A stretch of DNA of 64,000 nt from Faecalicoccus pleomorphus DSM 20574 (GTDB taxonomy: Bacteria > Bacillota_I > Bacilli_A > Erysipelotrichales > Erysipelotrichaceae). The position numbers and the translations under genes are program-made. The notes under the pieces were generated by a model that searched no databases, was not told the origin of the DNA, and saw only the letters and a program-made list of their open reading frames with translations. The DNA lies in NCBI RefSeq assembly GCF_000420345.1, contig NZ_ATUT01000006.1:1-64000 (forward strand), in the 5' to 3' direction. This document shows, piece by piece, positions 17,732 to 26,978 of the stretch (within the stretch, counting starts at the first letter, position 1; every line of letters starts with the position of its first letter).

Positions 17732-18988
17732 CTATGAACGTATTTGTCCATCCCCTTTGATCTGGTATTTGTAAGATGTCATCTCTTTTAACCCCATCGG
17801 TCCACGAGCATGAATCTTTCCAGTGGAAATTCCGATTTCTGCACCAAAGCCAAATACCCCGCCATCGGTAAAACGGGTAGACGCATTCCAATATACACAA
17901 GCCGAATCCACTTCATTTAAAAAACGAAGTGCATTTTCCTTAGACTCGGTAATGATACTTTCGGAATGTTTGGTGGAATAACGGTTAATATGTTGAATAG
18001 CCTGTTCAACATCCTTCACTACTTTTACCGACATCACATAATCCAAATATTCCATGCTCCAGTCTTCCTTAGTGGCATGCTCAATGCGCCCCGGTTGATT
18101 TTTTAAGATGTCATAGCTTATTTCATCGCATTTCAACAAAACCTCTTTTTCATTCAATTTTTTTTGTACCAGGGGCAATACCTGGGCTGCTATATTTTTA
18201 TGTACTAATAAAGATTCTGCGGCATTACACACACCGATTCGTTGGGTCTTGGCATTAAAGACAATATCCACTGCTTTTTGTATATCCGCCGTTTCATCAA
18301 TGTAGATATGGCAATTTCCAGCCCCAGTTTCAATCACCGGTACCTTGGCGTTCTGCATAACACTTTGAATCAGTCGTTTAGAGCCTCTTGGAATAATCAC
18401 ATCAACATAATCCGTCATCTGCATAAAGCGCTGGGTATCTTCATGCGAAGTCGATTCAATAAATTGAATAGCATTTATACAAACACCGGCTTGTTTCAGT
18501 CCTTCCTGTATGGCTTTTGTGATGGCAATATTGGAATGGATCGCATCGCTGCCCCCTTTTAAGATCACGGCATTGCCCGTTTTAAAACAAATGGAAAAGG
18601 CATCTAAAGTCACATTTGGTCTGGCTTCATAAATGATACCAATCACACCGATGGGTACACGCTTCTTTTCAATATGTAAGCCATTTTCCAAGTCATAGGC
18701 ATCCAGTACTTCTCCAACGGGATCTTCCAGTCTGATTATATCCCATACCGCTTTTGCCATATCCGTAATTCTTTGTTCTGTAAGTTGTAGTCGATCCAAC
18801 AAGCCGTCGCTCAATCTTTTTTTGCGCCCATTTTCCATATCAATACGATTTGCTTCTAAGATTGCACCCCTATTTTCCCATATAGAAGAACTGACCATCT
18901 GTAAAGCCTGATTTTTTTGTTCTGTTGATAAAGAGGCCAATTGATAACTGACTTTTTTCGCCTGAATCCCGATTTGTTCTAAATTCAT
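17732..18988 (-). CDS. proA: Gamma-glutamyl phosphate reductase
   Basis: The 418-residue enzyme reduces gamma-glutamyl phosphate to glutamate 5-semialdehyde with NADPH, the second step of proline synthesis. It shows the aldehyde dehydrogenase fold: PIGVIGIIYEARPNVT, ILKGGSDAIHSN and the catalytic Cys in RIGVCNAAESLL near residue 252. GFGAEIGISTGKIHARGPMGL lies near the end. Length matches the family. The ATG overlaps the proB stop by four bases, so the pair is translationally coupled, and a terminator follows. Confidence 0.97.
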   Translation of the reverse strand: MNLEQIGIQAKKVSYQLASLSTEQKNQALQMVSSSIWENRGAILEANRIDMENGRKKRLSDGLLDRLQLTEQRITDMAKAVWDIIRLEDPVGEVLDAYDLENGLHIEKKRVPIGVIGIIYEARPNVTLDAFSICFKTGNAVILKGGSDAIHSNIAITKAIQEGLKQAGVCINAIQFIESTSHEDTQRFMQMTDYVDVIIPRGSKRLIQSVMQNAKVPVIETGAGNCHIYIDETADIQKAVDIVFNAKTQRIGVCNAAESLLVHKNIAAQVLPLVQKKLNEKEVLLKCDEISYDILKNQPGRIEHATKEDWSMEYLDYVMSVKVVKDVEQAIQHINRYSTKHSESIITESKENALRFLNEVDSACVYWNASTRFTDGGVFGFGAEIGISTGKIHARGPMGLKEMTSYKYQIKGDGQIRS

Positions 18989-19800
18989 ACTTTCTCCTTA
19001 TTTGCACAAAAATATGTGCCTGCCTGCTGTCCTTGTAGAATGCGGGTCACAATGCCTTCTTCAAATTTGGCAATCACTAGATCGGCACCGGCATCCATGG
19101 CAATTTGAGCGGCCACTAATTTAGCGCTCATACCGCCGGTTCCCACATTGGAACTGGATTCATTGGTACCCATATTCAATAGCGTTTGATCAATATGGGA
19201 TACATGTCGGATCAGTTGTGCTTTGGGATTTGTCTTGGGATTATCGGTATATAATCCTTCGATATCGCTCAATAAGATAATCAAATCCGCTCCAATCAAA
19301 CTACCGACCGTACTGGCCAGCTGATCATTGTCGCCAAAGCTTTCGACTTCCAGTAACTCATGGGTTGAAATCGTATCGTTTTCATTGACGATAGGAATGC
19401 TTTGGAGGGCAAAAAGCTCCAGAAATGTATTACGGGCATTTTCTCTGGCATGTTTTTCTCGCATGATATTTTTTGTCAATAAAATTTGGGAAGCCACCAT
19501 ATTATATTCACTAAAAAGTCTTTGATAGACCATCATCAATCGAGCCTGCCCCACAGCCGCAAAAGCTTGTTTCTCAGCAGTCGATTCCGGTCTTCTTCCG
19601 ATATGCAAAGCTCTTCGACCACAGGCAATGGCACCGGAAGATACTAAAACAACATCTTTTCCCTGTGCGCGTAAATCACATAGCACACGAACCAACTTCT
19701 CAATTCGAGATAAGTATAAATCTCCATTTTCATGTGTAATGCTGCTGGAACCAACTTTGATGACAATCCTTTTTTTATGCTTCAGACAAGATCTGTCCAT
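18985..19800 (-). CDS. proB: Glutamate 5-kinase, short form without PUA domain
   Basis: The 271-residue amino-acid kinase makes gamma-glutamyl phosphate from glutamate and ATP, the committed step of proline synthesis. It has RIVIKVGSSSIT at the N-terminus, VVLVSSGAIACGR, PIVNENDTIS and GTGGMSAKLVAAQIA. The C-terminal PUA domain of the E. coli enzyme (367 residues) is absent, as in many Firmicutes. GTG at 19809 is an alternative start but lies only two bases from GGAAGG; the ATG at 19800 is chosen with some doubt. It overlaps the HAD gene and is coupled to proA. Confidence 0.93.
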   Translation of the reverse strand: MDRSCLKHKKRIVIKVGSSSITHENGDLYLSRIEKLVRVLCDLRAQGKDVVLVSSGAIACGRRALHIGRRPESTAEKQAFAAVGQARLMMVYQRLFSEYNMVASQILLTKNIMREKHARENARNTFLELFALQSIPIVNENDTISTHELLEVESFGDNDQLASTVGSLIGADLIILLSDIEGLYTDNPKTNPKAQLIRHVSHIDQTLLNMGTNESSSNVGTGGMSAKLVAAQIAMDAGADLVIAKFEEGIVTRILQGQQAGTYFCANKEKV

Positions 19801-20491
19801 TTTTTTCACGACCTTCCAATTTTCTTAAAAGTGAAATCAATTCTTCTTCTGTATAAACTACATGATCACTGCACGGGCCTTCCTTTTGATGATGGCGATT
19901 GAAATGAATCGTATGCAGTCCAGCCTTCTTGGCGCCTTCCATATCGTTGATATAATTATCACCGATATAAACCCAGTCACTCGGTTTTTCATCCAGCGCC
20001 CTCATCACATATTGAAATGCGCGTATATCTGGTTTACTGACTCCGATCTGACCACTGGTAAAAATATGATTGGCAGGAATATAGGAAAAGACTTGTAAAG
20101 TACTCAACTTATTTCGTTGGTGCATATCTTCTCCATTTGTCAAAATACCACATTCGCTCTCAGTCGATGAAAAGTAAGCATGAAAAACAGGATTCATGGA
20201 GATCTTTTGTTGGTAATGTTTATAACATTGTTGGAATAAGACAGCATCCTCTTCTGAAAATGGGATGTCATATTCTTCACAAGCTTTTAAAATTCGGTAC
20301 GCCCCTGATTGATCTACTGTAATCTGATTATTCTGAATTTTTGAAAAGATCGCATCACCATGCGCTCTGTAACAGGCATAAAAAGAATCTATTTGTTCCT
20401 GTGGCACCGGCAATTGGAACTCTTTTAAACACATTTTAAAAGGCCAGGAAAGATCATAGAGGGTATCATCGCAATCAAATAAAAATTTCAT
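19775..20491 (-). CDS. HAD-family hydrolase (pyrimidine 5'-nucleotidase-like)
   Basis: The 238-residue HAD phosphatase has motif I KFLFDCDDTLYD (nucleophile Asp6, acid Asp8), motif II ILTNGED, the Lys of GQIGVSKPD and motif IV YIGDNYINDMEGAKKAG. The cap is helical, of the C1 type. Pyrimidine nucleotidase or phosphoglycolate-type activity is possible; the substrate cannot be read from sequence. It overlaps proB by 26 bases and leads the HAD-proB-proA operon. Linkage to proline synthesis suggests co-regulation, not necessarily a shared pathway. Confidence 0.85.
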   Translation of the reverse strand: MKFLFDCDDTLYDLSWPFKMCLKEFQLPVPQEQIDSFYACYRAHGDAIFSKIQNNQITVDQSGAYRILKACEEYDIPFSEEDAVLFQQCYKHYQQKISMNPVFHAYFSSTESECGILTNGEDMHQRNKLSTLQVFSYIPANHIFTSGQIGVSKPDIRAFQYVMRALDEKPSDWVYIGDNYINDMEGAKKAGLHTIHFNRHHQKEGPCSDHVVYTEEELISLLRKLEGREKNGQILSEA

Positions 20492-20522
20492 GTTTTGATT
20501 ATATAAAAGATAGCTGCGTTTC

Positions 20523-20693
20523 TCAATAGCGAAGTATAAAGTAAATCACATAGATCCAACTCAATAATCCGTGTATGATCGCCCAAAATACAGAATGCCA
20601 GGTTGTGTAGCTGATAACCATTGCCAAGCATGTACCAAAGGTAATACCATTTTTAACCGTCTTTTTAACGATTGTTTGATTTTTTTCTTCCAT
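20523..20693 (-). CDS. Small conserved-type membrane protein, 56 residues
   Basis: MEEKNQTIVKKTVKNGITFG is followed by a hydrophobic stretch holding one or two helices (CLAMVISYTTWHSVFWAII and LLSWIYVIYFILRY). AAAGGAGAG lies five bases before this ATG; an upstream ATG ten codons earlier lacks a ribosome site. It lies 31 bases before the HAD gene on the same strand, so it is probably first in that transcript. Function unknown. Confidence 0.65.
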   Translation of the reverse strand: MEEKNQTIVKKTVKNGITFGTCLAMVISYTTWHSVFWAIIHGLLSWIYVIYFILRY

Positions 20694-20717
20694 ATTGCTC
20701 TCCTTTTGGATATTGTA

Positions 20718-20751
20718 GCACAAAAAAAGGACCGGAATGATTCCGATCCTT
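20718..20751 (-). terminator. Terminator of the pyruvate oxidoreductase gene
   Basis: AAGGATCGGAA-TCA-TTCCGGTCCTT on the minus strand, one G-T pair, then T7 followed by GTGC. Confidence 0.85.
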
Positions 20752-20762
20752 CATTTACGAAA

Positions 20763-23700
20763 TTAGCTGTATAAATCAACCAGTTTCTTCAAGTGTTCGA
20801 AACGAGCGTTGGCTTCTTCTTCTGATTTCGCAAACAATTCTTTTGCTCTTTCTGGGAATGGTTTAACCAAACGAGTGTAACGAGCTTCATTGTTCAAGAA
20901 TTCCTGATAAGTTCCGTCACCTTCTTTAGAAGTTAATGTGAATGGATTCTTACCGGCAGCTTTCTTAGCTGGATCGAAGCTGAACAAGTTCCAGTATCCG
21001 GCCTTAACAGCTTTCTTCATTTCATCCTGACAATGGTTCATACCACCCTTGGCAATACCGTGCAATTCACATGGAGCATAACCGATGATCAAAGATGGTC
21101 CATCGTAAGCTTCTGCTTCTGCGATACACTTAACAGCCTGCGCTGGGTTAGCACCTAAAGCAATCTGTGCAACATATACATATCCGTAAGTCATTGCGAT
21201 TTCGGCCAAAGATTTTTTCTTCATTTCTTTACCGGCAGCAGCAAACTGACATACTTCACCGATGTTACTTGCCTTAGAAGCCTGTCCACCTGTATTTGAA
21301 TACATTTCTGTATCGAATACAAATACGTTTACGTTTTCTCCAGATGCCAATACATGGTCTAATCCACCGAATCCGATATCATAAGCCCATCCATTTCCAC
21401 CGAAGATCCATACAGATTTCTTACCAAAGTACTGTTTGTCAGCCAATACTTCTTTAGCAGCATCTGTACCTAAAGCTTCCAATGCAGCGATCAAAGCCTT
21501 TGTTGGTTCAACGTTTGCTTTAGTATCTTCTTTTGTTTCAACAAATTTGTCGAAAGCAGTCTGAAGATCTGCATTTCCTGCTTCTTCTACAACCTTAGCT
21601 ACCTTGGCAATTGTGTGTTCACGAAGTGTCTTGTAGCCTAAAGCCATACCATATCCGTGTTCTGCGTTATCTTCGAACAAAGAGTTAGACCAGGCAGGTC
21701 CCTGTTTAGATTCTTTGTTTACAGTGTAAGGACATGTTGCAGCCGGACCACCCCAGATAGAAGAACATCCGGTTGCGTTAGAGATATACATCTGTTCACC
21801 AAATAACTGAGTAACTAGACGTGCATAAGATGTTTCGGCACATCCACCACAAGATCCGGAGAACTCTAATAACGGCTGATTGAACTGAGAACCTTTGACA
21901 GTTTCATCTTTCAAACCGATATCTTTCTTAGATACATTGGCAACTAAGTAATCAAATACTGGCTGCATATGTAACTGAGATTCCTGAGGTACCATCTGGA
22001 TGGCACCAGTAGGACATACAGTGATACATTCACCACATCCCATACAGTCAAGCGGTGTAACACTCATTGTGAACTTCAATTCGCTTGCTTTAGGTTTTGT
22101 ATCAGCCAGCTTGATTTCAGCCGGAGCTGCTTTGACTTCTTCTTCATTCAATAAGAATGGACGAATTGTCGCATGGCTACATACGAAGGCACACTGGTTA
22201 CACTGGATACATTTGTTAGAATCCCATTCCGGAACCATAACGGCTGTACCACGTTTTTCATAAGCACTGGCACCTGTTTCCCATTGACCATCTGTATGTG
22301 CATTGAAGGCAGACACAGGTAAGCTATCTCCATCCATCAGGTTAACTGGTTCCATGATTTCTGTAACCATCTTAACTGTGGCAGGACGACCTGTTTTTTC
22401 TGCAGGAGCTACATCAGCTTCTGGATTAGCCCAGGAAGCAGGTACTTCTACTTTATGCAATGCATCTACACCAGCATCAATAGCTTTGTAGTTCATTTCT
22501 ACAACCGCATCGCCTTTTTTAGAGTAAGATTTCTTAGCGGCTTCTTTCATGAAAGTAACAGCCTCATCGATTGGCATGATATCTGCTAATTTGAAGAAAG
22601 CAGACTGTAAAATCGTATTTGTACGTTTACCCATACCGATTTCGATAGCTTTATCGATCGCATTGATCGTATATACCTGAATGTTGTTTTCGGCAATATA
22701 TTTCTTGGCATCAGCAGGCATATGTTTGTCTAATTCTTCATCAGACCACTGACAGTTAATCATGTAGATACCGCCAGGTTTAACGTCCTGTACCATCTTA
22801 TATCCCTTAGTTACATAAGAAGGGTTGTGGCAGGCAACAAAGTCAGCCTGGTTGATGTAGTATGGACTCTTAATTGGGTTGTCTCCAAAACGCAAATGAG
22901 AAATTGTGATACCACCTGTTTTCTTAGAGTCATACTGGAAGTAAGCCTGGATATATTTATCCGTGTGGTCACCGATGATCTTTGTAGAGTTCTTGTTGGC
23001 ACCAACTGTACCATCTCCACCAAGACCCCAGAACTTACATTCGATTGTTCCCGGCGCACTTGTGATTGGAGCTGGTTTTACTTCTGGCAGTGACAAGTTT
23101 GTCACATCATCCACGATACCGATTGTAAAGCGTTCTTTTGGTTCATCCTTCAATAATTCTGTATATACGGCAAATACACTTGAAGGTGGAGTATCCTTAG
23201 AACCTAAACCATAACGTCCACCAACTAATTTGATGTCGTTCATTCCGGCTTCTCTTAATGTTGTCGCAACATCAAGGAACAATGGTTCACCTAAAGAACC
23301 TGGTTCTTTTGTACGGTCTAATACCGCAATTTTCTTAACAGTTTCCGGTAATACCTTCAACAAGTGTTTGCTTGACCAAGGACGATACAAACGAACTTTG
23401 ATAACACCGACTTTTTCACCTTTTGCGGTTAAGTAATCGATAACTTCTTCGCATACATCATTGATAGAGCCCATAGCGATGATCACACGATCTGCATCCG
23501 GTGCTCCATAATAGTTGAACAAATCATAGTTTGTTCCCAGTTTTTCATTGATCTTGCCCATGTATTTTTCAACTACGGCAGGTAGATCATCATAAACTGT
23601 ATTGATGGCTTCACGATGCTGGAAATAAATATCTCCGTTTTCGTGAGAACCACGCATAGCTGGATGTTCTGGATTTAACGCATGGTTACGGAAAGCTTCA

Positions 23701-24299
23701 ACATCTTCCATAGGGCAGATGTCTTTTAAGTCTTCATAATCCCATGTTTCAATTTTCTGGATTTCGTGTGATGTACGGAAACCATCAAAGAAGTTGATGA
23801 AAGGAACTTTTCCTTCCAAAGCAGCACAATGTGCAACCGGAGATAAGTCCATAACTTCCTGTGGGTTTGTTTCACAAAGCATCGCAAAACCTGTCTGACG
23901 GCAAGCATAAACGTCACTGTGATCACCAAAGATGTTCAATGCTTGTGTTGCAACGGTACGTGCTGAAACATCAAATACACAAGGCAACTGTTCAGCAGCG
24001 ATCTTGTACATGTTTGGAATCATCAATAACAGACCCTGAGAGGCTGTGAATGTATTTGTTAAAGCACCGGCAGCTAAAGATCCATGTACAGCACCGGCTG
24101 CACCAGCTTCAGACTGCATTTCTGTAACAACTACCTGATTTCCAAAGATGTTTTTACGTCCACCAGCAGACCAGATATCGATTTGGTCAGCCATTGGACT
24201 AGATGGAGTAATAGGGTAAATTGCCGCAACATCTGTATACGCATAGGCAACATGAGCCGCAGCTGTATTTCCATCCATCGATAGTTTAGCTCTAGGCAT
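20763..24299 (-). CDS. nifJ: Pyruvate:ferredoxin (flavodoxin) oxidoreductase
   Basis: The 1178-residue single-chain enzyme oxidises pyruvate to acetyl-CoA and CO2 and reduces ferredoxin, the main pyruvate route of strict anaerobes. Domains I and II cover pyruvate binding and transketolase-like parts. Two [4Fe-4S] ferredoxin motifs lie at about residues 690-702 (CIQCNQCAFVC) and 747-760 (CMGCGECITVCP). The C-terminal thiamine-diphosphate domain has FGGNGWAYDIGFGGLDH near residue 964 and DTEMYSNTGGQASK. The usual motif is GGDGWAYDIG; here the metal-ligand Asp is Asn. Length matches the family. AAGGAGG precedes the ATG, and the gene has its own promoter and terminator. Confidence 0.97.
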   Translation of the reverse strand: MPRAKLSMDGNTAAAHVAYAYTDVAAIYPITPSSPMADQIDIWSAGGRKNIFGNQVVVTEMQSEAGAAGAVHGSLAAGALTNTFTASQGLLLMIPNMYKIAAEQLPCVFDVSARTVATQALNIFGDHSDVYACRQTGFAMLCETNPQEVMDLSPVAHCAALEGKVPFINFFDGFRTSHEIQKIETWDYEDLKDICPMEDVEAFRNHALNPEHPAMRGSHENGDIYFQHREAINTVYDDLPAVVEKYMGKINEKLGTNYDLFNYYGAPDADRVIIAMGSINDVCEEVIDYLTAKGEKVGVIKVRLYRPWSSKHLLKVLPETVKKIAVLDRTKEPGSLGEPLFLDVATTLREAGMNDIKLVGGRYGLGSKDTPPSSVFAVYTELLKDEPKERFTIGIVDDVTNLSLPEVKPAPITSAPGTIECKFWGLGGDGTVGANKNSTKIIGDHTDKYIQAYFQYDSKKTGGITISHLRFGDNPIKSPYYINQADFVACHNPSYVTKGYKMVQDVKPGGIYMINCQWSDEELDKHMPADAKKYIAENNIQVYTINAIDKAIEIGMGKRTNTILQSAFFKLADIMPIDEAVTFMKEAAKKSYSKKGDAVVEMNYKAIDAGVDALHKVEVPASWANPEADVAPAEKTGRPATVKMVTEIMEPVNLMDGDSLPVSAFNAHTDGQWETGASAYEKRGTAVMVPEWDSNKCIQCNQCAFVCSHATIRPFLLNEEEVKAAPAEIKLADTKPKASELKFTMSVTPLDCMGCGECITVCPTGAIQMVPQESQLHMQPVFDYLVANVSKKDIGLKDETVKGSQFNQPLLEFSGSCGGCAETSYARLVTQLFGEQMYISNATGCSSIWGGPAATCPYTVNKESKQGPAWSNSLFEDNAEHGYGMALGYKTLREHTIAKVAKVVEEAGNADLQTAFDKFVETKEDTKANVEPTKALIAALEALGTDAAKEVLADKQYFGKKSVWIFGGNGWAYDIGFGGLDHVLASGENVNVFVFDTEMYSNTGGQASKASNIGEVCQFAAAGKEMKKKSLAEIAMTYGYVYVAQIALGANPAQAVKCIAEAEAYDGPSLIIGYAPCELHGIAKGGMNHCQDEMKKAVKAGYWNLFSFDPAKKAAGKNPFTLTSKEGDGTYQEFLNNEARYTRLVKPFPERAKELFAKSEEEANARFEHLKKLVDLYS

Positions 24300-24342
24300 G
24301 ATTTCAATTTCCTCCTTATTACAGTAATCCTATACCTTAACT

Positions 24343-24371
24343 ATTATACGAGTTTTTAGTCCGATTTTAAA
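24343..24371 (-). promoter_or_regulatory. Promoter of the pyruvate oxidoreductase gene
   Basis: TTTAAA and TATAAT on the minus strand with a 17-base spacer, about 44 bases before the ATG. Confidence 0.55.
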
Positions 24372-24416
24372 GTCCAACTCAAAAAAAGCTTATGTTTTTA
24401 GTTGTATAACGATAAC

Positions 24417-24441
24417 CGAAAAAGAGCCATTCCGGCTCTTT
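24417..24441 (-). terminator. Terminator of pgi
   Basis: AAAGAGCC / GGCTCTTT stem with a 5-base loop and flanking A/T runs, right after the pgi stop codon. Confidence 0.85.
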
Positions 24442-24444
24442 TAC

Positions 24445-25716
24445 TTATTCTTTTCCCAAAAGCTTGAACATGTTCTTTTTATATACTTCAACGCCAGGCT
24501 GATTGAATGGGTTCGAATCATTCATCAAAGTTGTCATCGCAATGGCCTTAAAGTAGAACATACACATATTACCGAAACTGTAAGCGCTCATATCTGGCAT
24601 AGTAATGATGATGTTTGGTACACCACCCGTTTCTTCATGAGCCTGTAAAGTTCCTTTAGCAGCCATCTTGTTGACCCAGTCGATGGATTTTCCAGCCAAG
24701 TAATTCATGTTATCCAAGTTTTCATCATCACTTGGGAAAGTCAGATCGATCATCGGTTTTTCTACATACAGATTGGTTTCAAACAATATTTTCTTTCCAT
24801 CCTGTACAAACTGCCCCAAGGAATGAAGGTCTGTAGAGTTGCATACGCTATCCGGTAAAATACCTTTTCCGTCTTTTCCTTCACTTTCGCCAAATAACTG
24901 CTTCCACCATTCCGCAATCATCTGCATCTGCATTTCATAGTTGACAAACAATTCCACATCGTAGCCTTCATTTTGTAAGATACGACGAGCTACCGCATAG
25001 CGATAAGCCGGGTTTTTATCAAGATCAGCATCGCCGTATTCGCCCATTCCATCATGCAGGCCTTTCATAATATCATCAATATTGATACCTGCTACCGCAA
25101 TTGGTAAAAGTCCTACCGGCGTAATGACGGAGAAACGCCCACCGATGTCATCCGGAATCACAAATGTCTCATAACCTTCTTTATCGGCCAGTGCCTTTAA
25201 GGTACCACGCGCTTTATCCGTTGTCGCATAAATACGATGTTTGGCATCTTCCCCATATTTTCCTTCCATGAATTGTTTCAAGATACGGAATGCAATAGAA
25301 GTTTCGGTTGTCGTTCCTGACTTCGAAATGACATTGACACTGACTTCCTTATCCTTTATATAGTCCATGACCTGTGCAATATAGCTGCTTGAGAAAGTAT
25401 TTCCCATGAAAATGATTTCCGGTTTTTTCTGTGCGTATAAACCATTGATCATTTCAATGGCTGCACGAGCACCAAGATAGGAACCACCGATACCACATAC
25501 GACAAAGACATCACTGTCATTTTGAATTTTCTGTGCACAAGTTTTAATACGTGCAAACTCTTCTTTGTCATAATCGTTAGCCCATGTCATCCAACCGATA
25601 AAATCATTGCCCTTGCATGTCTTCATGCGTAAAGATTCATCAATCTGATTGACTTGCTCCTGATACGCTTTTACATCCTCTTTTAAATGAGCATGTTGTA
25701 AGTCTAACTGAATCAT
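24445..25716 (-). CDS. pgi: Glucose-6-phosphate isomerase
   Basis: The 423-residue enzyme interconverts glucose 6-phosphate and fructose 6-phosphate. Visible motifs are VVCGIGGSYLGARAAIE, VNVISKSGTTTETSIAFR, GGRFSVITPVGLLPIAVAG and the late SYSFGNMCMFYFKAIAM region. It is the short Bacillus-type enzyme (about 430-450 residues). CGGAGG lies before the ATG. Its promoter region is shared symmetrically with the divergent DUF212 gene. Confidence 0.97.
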   Translation of the reverse strand: MIQLDLQHAHLKEDVKAYQEQVNQIDESLRMKTCKGNDFIGWMTWANDYDKEEFARIKTCAQKIQNDSDVFVVCGIGGSYLGARAAIEMINGLYAQKKPEIIFMGNTFSSSYIAQVMDYIKDKEVSVNVISKSGTTTETSIAFRILKQFMEGKYGEDAKHRIYATTDKARGTLKALADKEGYETFVIPDDIGGRFSVITPVGLLPIAVAGINIDDIMKGLHDGMGEYGDADLDKNPAYRYAVARRILQNEGYDVELFVNYEMQMQMIAEWWKQLFGESEGKDGKGILPDSVCNSTDLHSLGQFVQDGKKILFETNLYVEKPMIDLTFPSDDENLDNMNYLAGKSIDWVNKMAAKGTLQAHEETGGVPNIIITMPDMSAYSFGNMCMFYFKAIAMTTLMNDSNPFNQPGVEVYKKNMFKLLGKE

Positions 25717-25746
25717 GTTATTGTACCTCCGTTATTCTACGAGCAC

Positions 25747-25780
25747 ATTATATCACGAAAAAAAGAATCTGTGATATAAT
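25747..25780. promoter_or_regulatory. Symmetrical divergent -10 boxes, pgi and DUF212 gene
   Basis: ATTATATCAC (25747-25756) and GTGATATAAT (25771-25780) are perfect inverted copies 14 bases apart. Each contains the TATAAT box of one of the two divergent genes. The -35 region of each promoter overlaps the other's -10, so the two polymerases would compete, or a dimeric regulator could bind both. Confidence 0.6.
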
Positions 25781-25808
25781 ACTAACGGTTTAGGAGTGAA
25801 AAAAGAGT

Positions 25809-26270
25809 ATGTTTCCACAAGCTTTATTTCCCTTGTTTGTTGCCCTTTCCTGCAATCTGATTGCACAAGCGGCAAAAACAATCTTTTATTATTTAAAATC
25901 CGGAAAATGGGATTTACATTGGGTAGTTGCCAGCGGCGGTTTTCCAAGCTCCCATTCCAGTACGGTCACCGGTTTATCGATGGCTATCGGCATGCAGGAA
26001 GGATTTGATTCCACAATTTTTGCGGTAACCGCTGTATTCGCCTTTATCGTGATGTATGATGCCTGTCATGTGCGCTACTATTCCGGAAAAAATATCGAAT
26101 TGACACAACAATTGATTAAAGATTTAAAAGACATGGAAGTACAGCTGGATAATCCAATATACGAAGAGCAGTTAAAATCTGTATTGGGTCATCGCTTTAT
26201 AGAGGTCTTAGGTGGATTTGTCGTGGGACTGGTTTTCCCTCTTTTATTCATCCCTTTATTTTTAGGATAG
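25809..26270 (+). CDS. Divergent PAP2 family protein (DUF212, YuiD-like)
   Basis: The 153-residue membrane protein has hydrophobic segments at both ends and the conserved WVVASGGFPSSHSSTVTGLS and YDACHVRYYSGK motifs. The family resembles the acid phosphatase (PAP2) fold, with SGGFPSSHS as the phosphate-binding-like part. Its physiological substrate is unknown. AGGAG is 12 bases from the ATG, a long spacing, with AAAGAG nearer. It is followed after 13 bases by the NifU-domain gene. Confidence 0.85.
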   Translation: MFPQALFPLFVALSCNLIAQAAKTIFYYLKSGKWDLHWVVASGGFPSSHSSTVTGLSMAIGMQEGFDSTIFAVTAVFAFIVMYDACHVRYYSGKNIELTQQLIKDLKDMEVQLDNPIYEEQLKSVLGHRFIEVLGGFVVGLVFPLLFIPLFLG

Positions 26271-26283
26271 GAAGTGAGACAGA

Positions 26284-26532
26284 ATGTCAGAAGAAGTTGT
26301 AATGCCAGACATGAATCAAATCAATGCATGTCTTGATAAGATTCGCCCTTATATTCAACAAGATGGCGGAGATATTGAACTGATGGGTGTCGATGAAAAC
26401 GCAATCGTTTATGTGGCTTTTCGCGGAGCCTGTGCCGGATGTATGATGGCAGCCGAAGATTTTTCTTCCGGTATCAAATTATTACTGATGGATGAAGTTC
26501 CCGGCATTCGCGATGTACTACTGATTGGATAA
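26284..26532 (+). CDS. NifU C-terminal-domain protein (Fe-S cluster scaffold/carrier)
   Basis: The 82-residue protein is a stand-alone NifU C-terminal domain with the Cx2C motif GACAGCMM (Cys50, Cys53) and the preceding IRPYIQQDGGDIELM. Such proteins carry a [4Fe-4S] cluster at a dimer interface and pass it to client enzymes. Clients in this window would include the pyruvate oxidoreductase (inference). GGAAGTGAG precedes the ATG. A strong terminator follows. Confidence 0.92.
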   Translation: MSEEVVMPDMNQINACLDKIRPYIQQDGGDIELMGVDENAIVYVAFRGACAGCMMAAEDFSSGIKLLLMDEVPGIRDVLLIG

Positions 26533-26534
26533 AG

Positions 26535-26565
26535 AAAGATGCTGATTTTGAAGCATCTTTTTTTT
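26535..26565 (+). terminator. Terminator of the NifU-domain gene
   Basis: AAAGATGCT-8 nt-AGCATCTTT followed by a T8 run. Confidence 0.9.
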
Positions 26566-26899
26566 GCACATTTTGTCTAAATATTGCCAGGCAGAATAAT
26601 AAATTCTTTCAAAAATCATAAACCTTGCATATTCAACACATAAAAGAAAGTTTGCGATCTATCGAGTGCATGTTATTCTGCTTTCTTTATAGGATGAAAT
26701 CAAAGATATCTTAAAAAATACAGAAAAACAAACCTGAATGACTCCAGCACCCACTACCGTTGGAATAGGCAGGAAGAAAGTCTCATCATCATTGATGAAC
26801 GAGGCATCAATCAAAAATATGGCTCATAGCAGCGCAACACAAAGCCATGAGAAGATCAAAGAAAAGCTCATATATTCTATTTTGAGTGCTGCACACAAT
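26566..26899. other. Intergenic stretch without a convincing gene
   Basis: On the minus strand a 54-codon open stretch (about 26827-26659) reads like protein (IDASFINDDETFFLPIPTVV). It has no start codon or ribosome site and begins right after a stop, so it may be the remnant of a lost gene. A plus-strand frame from 26738 runs into the esterase gene and looks random. Nothing else is identifiable. Confidence 0.4.
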
Positions 26900-26901
26900 A
26901 T

Positions 26902-26938
26902 AAAAAAGACACAACTTACAAAATATATAAGTTATGTC
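26902..26938 (-). terminator. Terminator of the esterase gene
   Basis: GACATAACTTA / TAAGTTGTGTC stem (one G-T pair) with a T6 run after it on the minus strand. Confidence 0.8.
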
Positions 26939-26978
26939 ATAGATAACTATCTGTTATTCATCAGTATTTACATGAAAT

